Assembly (NCBI RefSeq): GCF_001436775.1
Contig: NZ_AYZC01000001.1
Span: 1 to 64,000 of the forward strand
Direction: 5' to 3'
DNA length: 64,000 bases
DNA from: Lactobacillus acetotolerans DSM 20749 = JCM 3825
GTDB lineage: Bacteria > Bacillota > Bacilli > Lactobacillales > Lactobacillaceae
The notes beneath the pieces were generated by a model, which made no database searches, was not told the DNA's origin, and worked only from the letters and a program-made list of their open reading frames with translations. The first letter of the stretch is position 1. The number at the start of each line of letters is the position of its first letter. Positions 56,847-64,000 of this stretch are shown one piece after another. A program made the translations under genes and the position numbers.

Positions 56847-57395
56847 TTAATTTATTTTCTTTACCTGATCATAATCAAGTTCTGTTGTAGTAGCTCTACC
56901 AAACATGTCAACAGAAACAAATAACTTGTATTTATCTGGTTGAACTTCGGTAACTTTGCCTACAACACCATTAAAGGCGCCATCAATAATGGTAACCTGT
57001 TCACCAACTTTAAAGCTAGTGGTCGGCCGCTTAGCTGGTTCACCCTGTTGACGTAAAAGTCGATTAATCTCTTCGTCGAGAAGTGGGGCTGGTTTAGAAC
57101 CACCGCCATGAGAACCAACAAAGCCGGTAACGTTAGGCGTATTACGAGCGACAAACCAACTTTCATCGGTCATTACCATTTCAACTAAAACATAACCGGG
57201 GAAGATTTTCTCCTCAACGTCTTGTTTCTTACCACGAACTTTTTCAACCTTTTCTTGTTCAGGTACCATGACACGAAAGATGTAATCTTGCATCCCCATA
57301 CTTTGCGCACGTGATAATAAATCTGATTTAACCTTATCTTCATAACCGGAATAAGTGTGTAAAACGTACCATTTCTTTTTAGTTGTTTCGACCAT
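56847..57395 (-). CDS. nusG: Transcription termination/antitermination factor NusG
   Basis: NusG binds RNA polymerase and modulates pausing and Rho. The 182-aa protein has the NGN domain (WYVLHTYSGYEDKVK, IFPGYVLVEM) and the C-terminal KOW domain (GEQVTIIDGAFNGVVG). The secE gene is about 100 bp upstream. Confidence 0.97.
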   Translation of the reverse strand: MVETTKKKWYVLHTYSGYEDKVKSDLLSRAQSMGMQDYIFRVMVPEQEKVEKVRGKKQDVEEKIFPGYVLVEMVMTDESWFVARNTPNVTGFVGSHGGGSKPAPLLDEEINRLLRQQGEPAKRPTTSFKVGEQVTIIDGAFNGVVGKVTEVQPDKYKLFVSVDMFGRATTTELDYDQVKKIN

Positions 57396-57424
57396 TTTTC
57401 AAATATATCTCCTTAAATTTTGGC

Positions 57425-57456
57425 AAACAAAAAAGCCTCCATGCAGAGGTCTTTTA
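57425..57456 (-). terminator. Weak terminator or attenuator between secE and nusG
   Basis: CCTC and GAGG with flanking A and T tracts form a hairpin around TGCATG, followed by TTTTTT on the minus strand. It leaves about 30 bp before nusG. Confidence 0.6.
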
Positions 57457-57496
57457 TGATCATTTAAATTATACCACGTAAAAATAATTATTTCTA

Positions 57497-57667
57497 TTAC
57501 ATAACCATTTGGGTCAAGCTGGTAAATACCCAGTCAAGTGCACCCAAATATACGGCAAACAAGATTGAAGTTACGATAACTGTTATCGTATCACGACGAT
57601 TTTGTTTAGGAGTTGGCCATGTTACTAATTTCATTTCATGAACAACACTTTTGAAAAACTTAATCAT
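57497..57667 (-). CDS. secE: Preprotein translocase subunit SecE
   Basis: The single-helix SecE of Gram-positive bacteria, 56 aa. The start MIKFFKSVVHEMK precedes TWPTPKQNRRDT and a transmembrane helix (about 28-48). It was found by reading the gap between rpmG and nusG; the order rpmG-secE-nusG is conserved. Confidence 0.93.
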   Translation of the reverse strand: MIKFFKSVVHEMKLVTWPTPKQNRRDTITVIVTSILFAVYLGALDWVFTSLTQMVM

Positions 57668-57674
57668 TTACTTC

Positions 57675-57824
57675 CTACCTCGTTTCCTTATGTAAAGTCA
57701 TTTTACCGCAATGCTTACAAAATTTTCTTAATTCTAGTCGCTGAGTGCGATTCTTACTTGCCGTGATTGAGTAGTTACGAGAGCCACATACACTGCAGGC
57801 CAAAGCTGCCTTTTTCACTGCCAT
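57675..57824 (-). CDS. rpmG: Ribosomal protein bL33 (zinc form)
   Basis: A 49-aa ribosomal protein starting [17 protein letters not shown] and ending [14 protein letters not shown]. The two CxxC pairs identify the zinc-binding form. It is the first gene before secE. Confidence 0.95.
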   Translation of the reverse strand: MAVKKAALACSVCGSRNYSITASKNRTQRLELRKFCKHCGKMTLHKETR

Positions 57825-57846
57825 AATCTCACTTCCAAACCCCTAT

Positions 57847-57875
57847 ATTTTAGCAAATTTTTTTTACTTAAGCAA
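57847..57875 (-). promoter_or_regulatory. rpmG-secE-nusG promoter
   Basis: TTGCTT (57870-57875) and TAAAAT (57847-57852) are 17 bp apart with a TGC extension before the -10. A second candidate, TTGACG with TATAAA 16 bp later, lies further upstream. Confidence 0.65.
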
Positions 57876-58001
57876 TTCATTTTATAACCTTTAATATCGT
57901 ATCGTCAATAACTTTTAATTATTGAAAGCAATTAAAACAAAATGTTTTATAATTGGAAATATAAAATCTATAATAATCTCATAATTAATAAGGAAGTTCA
58001 T

Positions 58002-59744
58002 ATGAACAAGCATCCAGATTATTTATTAAATAAGATTTCTGGTCCAAAAGATCTCAAGAAATTGAGTATCCCAGAAATGGAAAAATTAGCAAAAGAAATT
58101 AGAACTTTAATCTTAGAAAAAGACGCAGCAAAAGGTGGTCACCTTGGCCCAGACTTGGGTATTGTGGAAGCTACAATTGCTTACCATTACGTGTTTGATG
58201 CACCAAAAGATAAGATTGTTTGGGACGTTTCACACCAAACTTATCCACACAAGATGTTAACCGGCCGTGCACAAGCATGGCTTGATCCTAACCACTACGA
58301 TGACGTCACGCCATTTACCAATCCCGATGAAAGTCCCTACGACTACTTCGCTATTGGTCACACCTCAACTTCTGTTGCCTTAGCAACTGGAATGGCTAGG
58401 GCACGTGACTTGATGGGTGGTCATGAAAATATTACGGCTTTAATTGGTGATGGTTCAATGACCGGTGGTCTTGCCTATGAAGGCTTCAACAACGCCGCAA
58501 TTGAAAAGCATAATTTAGTTATTGTTGTAAATGATAACCAGTGGTCTATCGATAAAAACGTTGGTGGTTTAGTCACTGCACTTAAAAAGCTCCGTGATTC
58601 TAACGGTGAAGCTGCAGAAAACCCATTTAAGGCTATGGGCTTTGATTATCGCTACGTTGCAGATGGCAATAATATTCAAGATATGATTAATGCGTTTAAG
58701 GCAGTTAAAGATGTTGATCATCCTATTCTTTTACACATTAATACCCTTAAAGGAAAGGGTTATAGCCCAGCTCTTAAAGATGAAGAGTTCCACCACTGGG
58801 TAATTCCGTTTGACCTAAAGACTGACAAACCACTCACACCAGAGAAAAAGCCAAATCCTAATACTGTAGCTACTGACGTAATTAAGGAACAAATCAAGGC
58901 TGGTAACAAGATAATCGCAATTAATGCTGCTATTCCAAGCAACTTTGATTTAGATGAAATTAAAGATAAGTACCCAGATCATTACAAAGACGTTGGTATC
59001 GCTGAACAAGAATCGGTCGCTTTTGCCACGGGCTTTGCAAAAGAAGGCGGAACTCCTGTCTTATTTGAAAATTCCAGCTTCTTACAGCGTGCCTTTGACC
59101 AATTATCACACGATACAGCTGCTAACGATTTACCAGTAGTTATGATGGTCGGTGCCGGTGGTATTTCAAGTGAATCTAAGACCCACTTGGGTATGTTTGA
59201 CCAAGTACTGATTTCTAACTTGCCAAACTGGATCTACTTAGCTCCAACTAACTTAGCTGAAGAAAAAGCTATGATGCATTGGGCAATCGAACAAAGAAAG
59301 CATCCAGTAGCAATCAAGATGCCGATCAACGATGTACCTGAAGGCGACGATAATAAAGTCATCAAAGATTATTCCAACATTCAATACCAAGTTAAGCCTG
59401 GTAAAGATGTCGCTGTCCTTGCTTTAGGTGACTTCTATCAATTAGGAGCAAAGGTAGCAAGTAAATTAAATGCCACCCTCGTAAATCCTGTCTCTGCTAA
59501 TATTCTTGATAAAGATACCTTAGATAAATTAGCAGCCAACCACAAAGTAATTATCACCCTTGAAGATGACGCACTTGATGGTGGATACGGTGAGAAGGTA
59601 GCATCATATCTTGGCAATAAAGGTGTTAAGGTACTTAACTATGGTCAAAAACGTGTTTACACTGACCAAACGCCACTCAAAGAGATTTATAAGCAAAATC
59701 ATTTAACAGTTGACCAGATTGTTGCTGATGTAAAAGCACTTTAA
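58002..59744 (+). CDS. DXS-like thiamine diphosphate enzyme, Lactobacillus type
   Basis: The 580-aa protein aligns throughout with 1-deoxy-D-xylulose-5-phosphate synthase and transketolases. It has KGGHLGPDLG (44-53), the TPP site GDGS (149-152) with NDNQ (177-180) and the pyrimidine-domain IAEQ (333-336). The DXS signature EQHAV reads EQESV and the substrate loop is rearranged, so DXS activity is uncertain. Lactobacilli make isoprenoids by the mevalonate pathway, and no other MEP gene is seen. ATG 58002 follows AAGGAAG; the ORF opens 20 codons earlier in the promoter region. A thiamine- or pyridoxal-precursor role, or another ketose transfer, is possible. Confidence 0.8.
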   Translation: MNKHPDYLLNKISGPKDLKKLSIPEMEKLAKEIRTLILEKDAAKGGHLGPDLGIVEATIAYHYVFDAPKDKIVWDVSHQTYPHKMLTGRAQAWLDPNHYDDVTPFTNPDESPYDYFAIGHTSTSVALATGMARARDLMGGHENITALIGDGSMTGGLAYEGFNNAAIEKHNLVIVVNDNQWSIDKNVGGLVTALKKLRDSNGEAAENPFKAMGFDYRYVADGNNIQDMINAFKAVKDVDHPILLHINTLKGKGYSPALKDEEFHHWVIPFDLKTDKPLTPEKKPNPNTVATDVIKEQIKAGNKIIAINAAIPSNFDLDEIKDKYPDHYKDVGIAEQESVAFATGFAKEGGTPVLFENSSFLQRAFDQLSHDTAANDLPVVMMVGAGGISSESKTHLGMFDQVLISNLPNWIYLAPTNLAEEKAMMHWAIEQRKHPVAIKMPINDVPEGDDNKVIKDYSNIQYQVKPGKDVAVLALGDFYQLGAKVASKLNATLVNPVSANILDKDTLDKLAANHKVIITLEDDALDGGYGEKVASYLGNKGVKVLNYGQKRVYTDQTPLKEIYKQNHLTVDQIVADVKAL

Positions 59745-59764
59745 AGTAAATATAATTTAAACAA

Positions 59765-59810
59765 AAAGTAGCTATATTCAAATTAATGAATATAGCTGCT
59801 CTTTATTTTT
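59765..59810. terminator. Bidirectional terminator between the DXS-like gene and gntK
   Basis: AGTAGCTATATTCA and TGAATATAGCTGCT form a 14-bp stem (59767-59800), with T-rich tails on both strands. Confidence 0.85.
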
Positions 59811-61299
59811 GCCTTTTTTGAAAAGCAGCTATTTTAGCATAACTCTTTTCTAGGTCTTGTCCTATTTCACAATAAAGCGGAAAAAGATTTTGATAAAGCT
59901 CAGCTTCCTCTTGATCCGGAAAATAAGTCTTATCTTCTTTAATTAAATTTTTTATCTTCTCCCGGTTCTCAGTAAAACCCAATTCTTGCCTTGCTAAGAG
60001 CATCGCCGCCATCGTTCCGCTCTGATCGTTTTTCATAGTTACAACCGGAATAGCAAATATGTTAGCAATCATTTGGCGAACAAAGTTACTACGGACAAAT
60101 CCACCGGTAATACGCAATTCTTTCGGCTTACCTACACTTGCAGTCAACAAATGCGCCGCAGCCCGTAAATTAAAAATAATGCCTTCTAGAACACTACGAG
60201 CCATATAAGCTTTAGTATGTTTTCGGGTTAGGCCAACAAAAGACCCGCGAGCGTTTGAATCCCAAATCGGTGCTCGTTCTCCACCAAGATAAGGATGAAA
60301 AAGTAACCCGTCACTACCGGCCGGAGCAGTTTGTGCTAAGTCTAAAAAATTTTTGGCGGTAGCCTGCGGGCCTAAAAGCATTTTCTTGGCCCATTCAAAG
60401 ATAATGCCACCATTATTCACGGGGCCCCCTAATAAATAATTATTTTTAGAAGACGGGTAGCAGAAAAAACGAGCCTTTTTATCCAGTAATACCTTTTTAC
60501 TAAACATTCTGACTGCCCCAGATGTGCCTATGTTCAGAGCAAATTCGTTTTTATCAACAGCACCAACCCCAACTGTAGATAAATAACCATCACTAGCACC
60601 AGCAATGACTTTGACATCTGCAGGCAAGTCTAACTTATGCACATACTCATCCTTCATTTTGCCAATAACAGCAGTTGGTTGAACTAATTGTGGAAAATTT
60701 CTATCTTTCAATCCAAGCTGATTTAATATAATTTGATCCCAAGCAAGTTTTTTTAAGGAAAATAAACCCGTACCAGCGGCCATTGTTATGTCTTCTTTAA
60801 ATTCTCCGGTCAAGCGATAAAGTAAATAAGTTTTAATATCTACCCATTTATCCACCTGTGTAAACAATTCTGGCTTATTTTCTTTTAACCAAGCCAACTT
60901 ATACACAGGGGCCATTGGATGAACGGGCATCCCTGTCTGCTGATAAATTTTAAGAGCCAGGCCAGATTCTTTATCCCGCAAAACAATATCCTTTGCCCGA
61001 TTATCTGCCCAAGTAATACTATTAGTTAACAGCTCACCATTTTTATCAAGTCCGATTAAGCTATGCATCTGACTTGACCAAGAAATAGCTATAACCTTAC
61101 CCTTAACCATTTTGGATAATTTAAAGATAATCGTTTGAACCGCAGCAAAAATCAAACGTGGATCTTCTTCTGCTTGGTCCTCTTTAAGTTGAATTAAAGG
61201 ATAGCCCTTCTTCAATTCAGCTTTTTTCTTACCATTTATATCATATACGGTACCCTTAGTAGCAGTCGTACCAACGTCTAGTCCGATAATATAATTCAT
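59803..61299 (-). CDS. gntK: Gluconokinase, FGGY family
   Basis: Phosphorylates gluconate to 6-phosphogluconate, entering the pentose phosphate route. The 498-aa FGGY kinase has GLDVGTTATKG (5-15), SSQMHSL near 75 and a GGERAPIWD signature. It matches gluconokinase rather than glycerol or xylulose kinase. No gluconate permease or dehydrogenase gene is adjacent. Confidence 0.9.
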   Translation of the reverse strand: MNYIIGLDVGTTATKGTVYDINGKKKAELKKGYPLIQLKEDQAEEDPRLIFAAVQTIIFKLSKMVKGKVIAISWSSQMHSLIGLDKNGELLTNSITWADNRAKDIVLRDKESGLALKIYQQTGMPVHPMAPVYKLAWLKENKPELFTQVDKWVDIKTYLLYRLTGEFKEDITMAAGTGLFSLKKLAWDQIILNQLGLKDRNFPQLVQPTAVIGKMKDEYVHKLDLPADVKVIAGASDGYLSTVGVGAVDKNEFALNIGTSGAVRMFSKKVLLDKKARFFCYPSSKNNYLLGGPVNNGGIIFEWAKKMLLGPQATAKNFLDLAQTAPAGSDGLLFHPYLGGERAPIWDSNARGSFVGLTRKHTKAYMARSVLEGIIFNLRAAAHLLTASVGKPKELRITGGFVRSNFVRQMIANIFAIPVVTMKNDQSGTMAAMLLARQELGFTENREKIKNLIKEDKTYFPDQEEAELYQNLFPLYCEIGQDLEKSYAKIAAFQKRQK

Positions 61300-61333
61300 T
61301 CGCTCATACCTATTTCTTCATTAACAAACCAAA

Positions 61334-61368
61334 ATAAAAACAGCTACCAAAAAGTAGCTGTTTTTATT
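61334..61368. terminator. Terminator between gntK and the small acidic gene
   Basis: AAAAACAGCTAC, CAAAAA loop, GTAGCTGTTTTT forms a 12-bp stem (61336-61365). T tracts occur on both strands. It ends transcription of the 75-aa gene. Confidence 0.85.
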
Positions 61369-61424
61369 AGTGGTCATAACTTTAAACGTGGCCACCATGC
61401 GTAAGACATTGTTATTAGTTAGAT

Positions 61425-61652
61425 TTACTTCTTAAGATTGTCGTTAACAAAGGCTTCGATCTTATCGTCATCGTCCTTTAAGAACGGAAGCATATCTTGC
61501 TCAGTCTTCATGGTATCTCTACCATTCTTTTCCATGAAGTAGTCCCAAAGGGCATCTCTAACTGGTACGTTTGAGTCGCTCCAGTCAAATACTTCTTTCA
61601 TATGACGGTCTAATAATGCAGTCTTAAAAATTTTACCTTTTTCTTCTGCCAT
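61425..61652 (-). CDS. Small acidic conserved hypothetical protein, 75 aa
   Basis: I do not recognise this protein. It is acidic, alpha-helical in appearance, with tryptophans at FDWSD and ALWDYFMEK and a C-terminal FLKDDDDK segment. It has no signal, cysteine or membrane segment. A strong AGGAGGT precedes the ATG and a terminator follows, so it is probably a well-expressed independent unit. It lies where yacP/sigH neighbours are rearranged relative to Bacillus. Confidence 0.75.
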   Translation of the reverse strand: MAEEKGKIFKTALLDRHMKEVFDWSDSNVPVRDALWDYFMEKNGRDTMKTEQDMLPFLKDDDDKIEAFVNDNLKK

Positions 61653-61724
61653 CTTAAATTACCTCCTAAAATTATTCTACAAATTAAATTATACCGCAAA
61701 TTTAAATTTGCTTCTACAAAAAGG

Positions 61725-62300
61725 TTAATTAAACAATACTTTTCGTAATTTTTGAAGAACTCTCGACCTTGCTCTAAGTAAAGCCATACGGTCTATCTTC
61801 AGTCTTTTCACAATTTTTTCTTGATCTGCTTCTCCCAAAATAGTTAGTAAAGCACTAATTTCTAAAGCAGATAAACTATTAAGGAATTCAGTATAGGTCT
61901 CACTAATCGGCACTTCTAAACAACAACCAGTCGGTTGCTCAATACATTCGGTATTATTTTCAATCAAAGCTTCCAAAGAAATAGATTCCTTAAAAGCCCG
62001 TCTTCTATATGCCAAATCATACCTAACCAAAGTCCTGGCATGGTTATTGAGACGCTTCTTAAAATAGCTACCAAACTTTCCCCTCTTATGCGAATATACA
62101 ATCGCAGATTTATAACACACGATCATTGCATCCTGCTCCCAATCCTGATGATCATAGTGCCGTAAGAAATAATTCTTTTCCACAGCATTAATCATTGGGC
62201 GGTAGTAATAACATAACTCCTGCAAGGCATCATCATCTTCATGACAAATCCTTGCAATCAGATCAGCTTCTATTTTTTCGGTTAATTCAGATACTTTCAT
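61725..62300 (-). CDS. SigH/ComX-like alternative sigma factor
   Basis: The 191-aa protein has a sigma-70 region 2 (about 18-95), with the DWEQDAMIVCYKSAI polymerase-binding and RRRAFKESISLE segments, and a C-terminal region 4 helix-turn-helix (about 140-190). Lactobacillal homologues are called SigH or ComX and relate to competence genes. Position between rlmB and the ribosomal cluster equals sigH of Bacillus. ATG 62300 is preceded by GGGAG; the longer frame from 62411 is rejected. Confidence 0.85.
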   Translation of the reverse strand: MKVSELTEKIEADLIARICHEDDDALQELCYYYRPMINAVEKNYFLRHYDHQDWEQDAMIVCYKSAIVYSHKRGKFGSYFKKRLNNHARTLVRYDLAYRRRAFKESISLEALIENNTECIEQPTGCCLEVPISETYTEFLNSLSALEISALLTILGEADQEKIVKRLKIDRMALLRARSRVLQKLRKVLFN

Positions 62301-62318
62301 TTCTATCCCTACTCCCTT

Positions 62319-62347
62319 TACTGAGTAAGAATATAGAAGTACTGAGT
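62319..62347. repeat. Direct repeat with 21-bp period before the sigma factor gene
   Basis: On the minus strand ACTCAGTA occurs twice (62340-62347 and 62319-62326) with a 13-bp spacer, so on the same DNA face two turns apart. It lies between the promoter and the start codon of the sigma factor. Confidence 0.6.
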
Positions 62348-62382
62348 GCAAAAATAGCGAATCCATGTTCATATAAACATAA

Positions 62383-62411
62383 ATAATCTTTTGTAAGCAC
62401 TTAAATGACAA
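62383..62411 (-). promoter_or_regulatory. Probable sigma factor gene promoter
   Basis: TTGTCA (62406-62411) and GATTAT (62383-62388) are 17 bp apart on the minus strand, just after rlmB. The 5' untranslated leader would be about 75 nt. Confidence 0.5.
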
Positions 62412-62426
62412 TAAAGAAGGTATGTA

Positions 62427-63182
62427 CTATTTTAATGGATTTCTGCTATTCATCATTTGATAAAGTAAAATACCGGTCGCAACACTCGCATTTAAAGATT
62501 GAACGTGTCCAACCATTGGTAAAGTAAGGGTTTGATCCATCTGTTCTTTAAGAAGATGAGAAATCCCTTTGCCCTCATTACCAATAACAAGCACGGTTTT
62601 ACCATTGGCATTCCAACGGCGATAATCCGTACCCTTCATATCTGTGCCAAAAATCCAATAACCCCGTTTCTTCAACAATTTGGTCGTTTGAACTAGGTTA
62701 TTAACACGGGCAACCGGAACATAATCGATAGCACCAGTAGACGTTTTAGCTACTACAGACGTTAAGCCCGTAGCGTGCCTTTTAGGAATAATAATGGCAT
62801 TAACTCCCGTTGCATCAGCGGAACGCAAAATTGAGCCTAAATTATGGGGATCCTCAATTGAATCAAGCATAAGTAAAAAGGCATCTTTATCATTTTTTTC
62901 AAATTGATCAAGCAAAGCATTTAGATCAGCATATTCAAAACTAGAAATTGCTAAAACCAAGCCCTGGTGGTTTTGTCCCTGAACCAGTCGATCTAACTTA
63001 TTTTTAGGAACTGTTTGTACAACCAAACTTTTCTTTTTAGCTAAGGCATACACTTGATTAGCAAAGTTTTCTTGAATGCCATGCTGTAAAAACACCTTAT
63101 TAATCCGGTCCGCATTCTGCGTCCGCAAAAAATCTAAGCCACTATGTCTACCAAATACAAAATCCTTATCATTCGAAGTCAT
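62427..63182 (-). CDS. rlmB: 23S rRNA (guanosine2251-2'-O)-methyltransferase RlmB
   Basis: A SPOUT-class methyltransferase. The 251-aa protein has an N-terminal L30e-like substrate domain and the SPOUT motifs DSIEDPHNLGSILRSAD, VIGNEGKGIS and LNASVATGI. ATG 63182 is the likely start; GTG 63200 lies further inside mrnC. The overlap with mrnC is 14 bp. Confidence 0.93.
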   Translation of the reverse strand: MTSNDKDFVFGRHSGLDFLRTQNADRINKVFLQHGIQENFANQVYALAKKKSLVVQTVPKNKLDRLVQGQNHQGLVLAISSFEYADLNALLDQFEKNDKDAFLLMLDSIEDPHNLGSILRSADATGVNAIIIPKRHATGLTSVVAKTSTGAIDYVPVARVNNLVQTTKLLKKRGYWIFGTDMKGTDYRRWNANGKTVLVIGNEGKGISHLLKEQMDQTLTLPMVGHVQSLNASVATGILLYQMMNSRNPLK

Positions 63183-63612
63183 ATTTACTTGTGCCACCAT
63201 CTTCCACAGTCTTAATACACCACTTGCTAAGATCCGCTACGCGTTCATTTTTGCCTAATAAGTCTAGATAGCCCCAAACAGCTTCAAAACCAGTTGAAAG
63301 CTGGTAAGTCCTTAAAGTAGTATTCTTAGCCTTTGTGTGACTCTTAGAATTACGGCCACGACGAAAAATCGTTAATTCATCTTCAGTTAAACGATTTTCA
63401 TCTTGGAGCTGGGTAATTAACGCTGCTTGAGCTTTAGCAGAAACATAGTGTGTTGCCTCACGTTGCAAAACTTGTGGCCTCACAATGCCACCTTTTACCA
63501 AATGCCGCCGAATAAACACTTCATAAACAGCATCCCCTAAATAAGCTAGAGTCTGTCCACTTAAAACGTTAGGATCAAAATTTTTTTCAGTTAATTTTTT
63601 AATTTTCGTCAC
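63169..63612 (-). CDS. mrnC: Mini-ribonuclease III
   Basis: Mini-III matures 23S rRNA ends in Firmicutes. The 147-aa protein is an RNase III catalytic domain without the dsRNA-binding domain, with [17 protein letters not shown] as signature. The start is GTG at 63612, 4-5 nt after AAGGTGG, overlapping the cysS end by 14 bp. Confidence 0.93.
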   Translation of the reverse strand: MTKIKKLTEKNFDPNVLSGQTLAYLGDAVYEVFIRRHLVKGGIVRPQVLQREATHYVSAKAQAALITQLQDENRLTEDELTIFRRGRNSKSHTKAKNTTLRTYQLSTGFEAVWGYLDLLGKNERVADLSKWCIKTVEDGGTSKYDFE

Positions 63613-64000
63613 GAGTCCACCTTGTCCCCTGTGGGGTATCTTGGATGGTAATACCCATCCTCTTTAAACGATCACGGATTTGATCACTGGCTGCCCAGTT
63701 TTTATTCTTACGAGCTTCATCACGCATCTTTATTAAAGTATTTATCTTTTCATTATCTGGAGAGGTTACTTTAGCGGTTAACTTTTTAGTATCAATTCCA
63801 AAGATACTGAGCCAGGAATTCAATAATTCCTTAAAGTGTTTCAATTCACCCTTATCTACTTTGCTAAGATTAGCATTAGCATTAACAACGGGCAAAACAT
63901 CATAAATTGCGGTTAAGGCATTTTGAACATTGAAATCGTCGTCCATCGCTGCTTCAAAATGCTTTTGTGTTTCTTGAACGGCCTGTTTTAATTCTGCAGA
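63599..64000 (-). CDS. cysS: Cysteinyl-tRNA synthetase, C-terminal part (runs off the right edge)
   Basis: The frame is open to the window end. The visible part is the anticodon-binding DALR-like helical domain, [18 protein letters not shown] and the C-terminal [20 protein letters not shown] in split segments. The catalytic HIGH and KMSKS motifs lie outside. mrnC follows with an overlap, as in Bacillus. Confidence 0.93.
   Translation of the reverse strand, partial: SAELKQAVQETQKHFEAAMDDDFNVQNALTAIYDVLPVVNANANLSKVDKGELKHFKELLNSWLSIFGIDTKKLTAKVTSPDNEKINTLIKMRDEARKNKNWAASDQIRDRLKRMGITIQDTPQGTRWTRDEN

Noticed and set aside
58002-59744. The DXS-like gene as evidence for a MEP isoprenoid pathway
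   Set aside because: The second-domain motif is altered, no other MEP gene is present in the window, and lactobacilli use mevalonate.
61374-61409. An 11-codon minus-strand frame with two adjacent tryptophans (resembles WW competence pheromones) near the ComX-like gene
   Set aside because: No ribosome-binding sequence at the right distance, lies in the 3' region of the 75-aa gene, and short frames of this size are common by chance.

Overview
The window is A+T-rich chromosomal DNA from a lactic acid bacterium, most likely the genus Lactobacillus (acidophilus/delbrueckii type). The pointers are divergent ccpA/pepQ sharing a cre site, an S component of a folate ECF transporter, a Lactobacillus-type DXS-like enzyme, CIRCE-controlled groESL, a T-box on alaS, and many Bacillus-like conserved neighbourhoods (yutD-yutF-yunD, yslB-murI-rdgB, mutS-mutL-ruvAB, dnaX-ybaB-recR, cysS-mrnC-rlmB-sigH-rpmG-secE-nusG-rplKA). 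About 70 protein genes are packed with little spacing, mostly on the minus strand. I see no tRNA or rRNA gene, CRISPR array, prophage or intact insertion sequence.

Layout. 1-12.7 kb holds a ferredoxin-NADP reductase-like gene with no normal start codon, a DedA protein, a phosphatase cluster, a broken glycerophosphodiesterase, ccpA/pepQ, ytxGH-like genes, two mechanosensitive channels, and murI with rdgB. 12.7-24.5 kb holds trxA, mutS2, ruvX/ireB/alaS under an alanine T-box, an RNA helicase, nrnA, dinB and zwf. 24.5-33.5 kb is the mutS-mutL-ruvA-ruvB-yajC operon followed by groES-groEL with two CIRCE operators. 33.5-48.4 kb holds a frameshifted sucrose-6-phosphate hydrolase, rex, an ABC-F gene, tsaD-rimI-tsaB-folT, and the acyl-ACP thioesterase-rsmI-yabA-holB-darA-tmk and dnaX-ybaB-recR-yaaL operons with the SRP RNA. 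48.4-64 kb is the ribosomal/transcription cluster (rplL, rplJ, rplA, rplK, nusG, secE, rpmG, sigH-like, rlmB, mrnC, cysS). Compared with the Bacillus order, a complete pst phosphate operon, a DXS-like gene and a gluconokinase are inserted in it.

How the genes work together. Most of the window is information processing: translation, tRNA t6A modification, replication, mismatch and recombination repair, and chaperones. RNA and DNA control elements are readable: cre, CIRCE, T-box, L10 leader, and a pair of similar hairpins before rplK and rplA that may be ribosomal protein L1 sites. A direct repeat with a 21-bp period precedes the SigH/ComX-like gene.

I found no convincing new multi-gene system. 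The most notable signals are signs of gene decay: an ATT or lost start, a truncated GDPD, a +1 frameshift in scrB and an amber codon in the RsmC-like methyltransferase. MutL also has a degenerate endonuclease motif. The candidate regulatory structures above come next.
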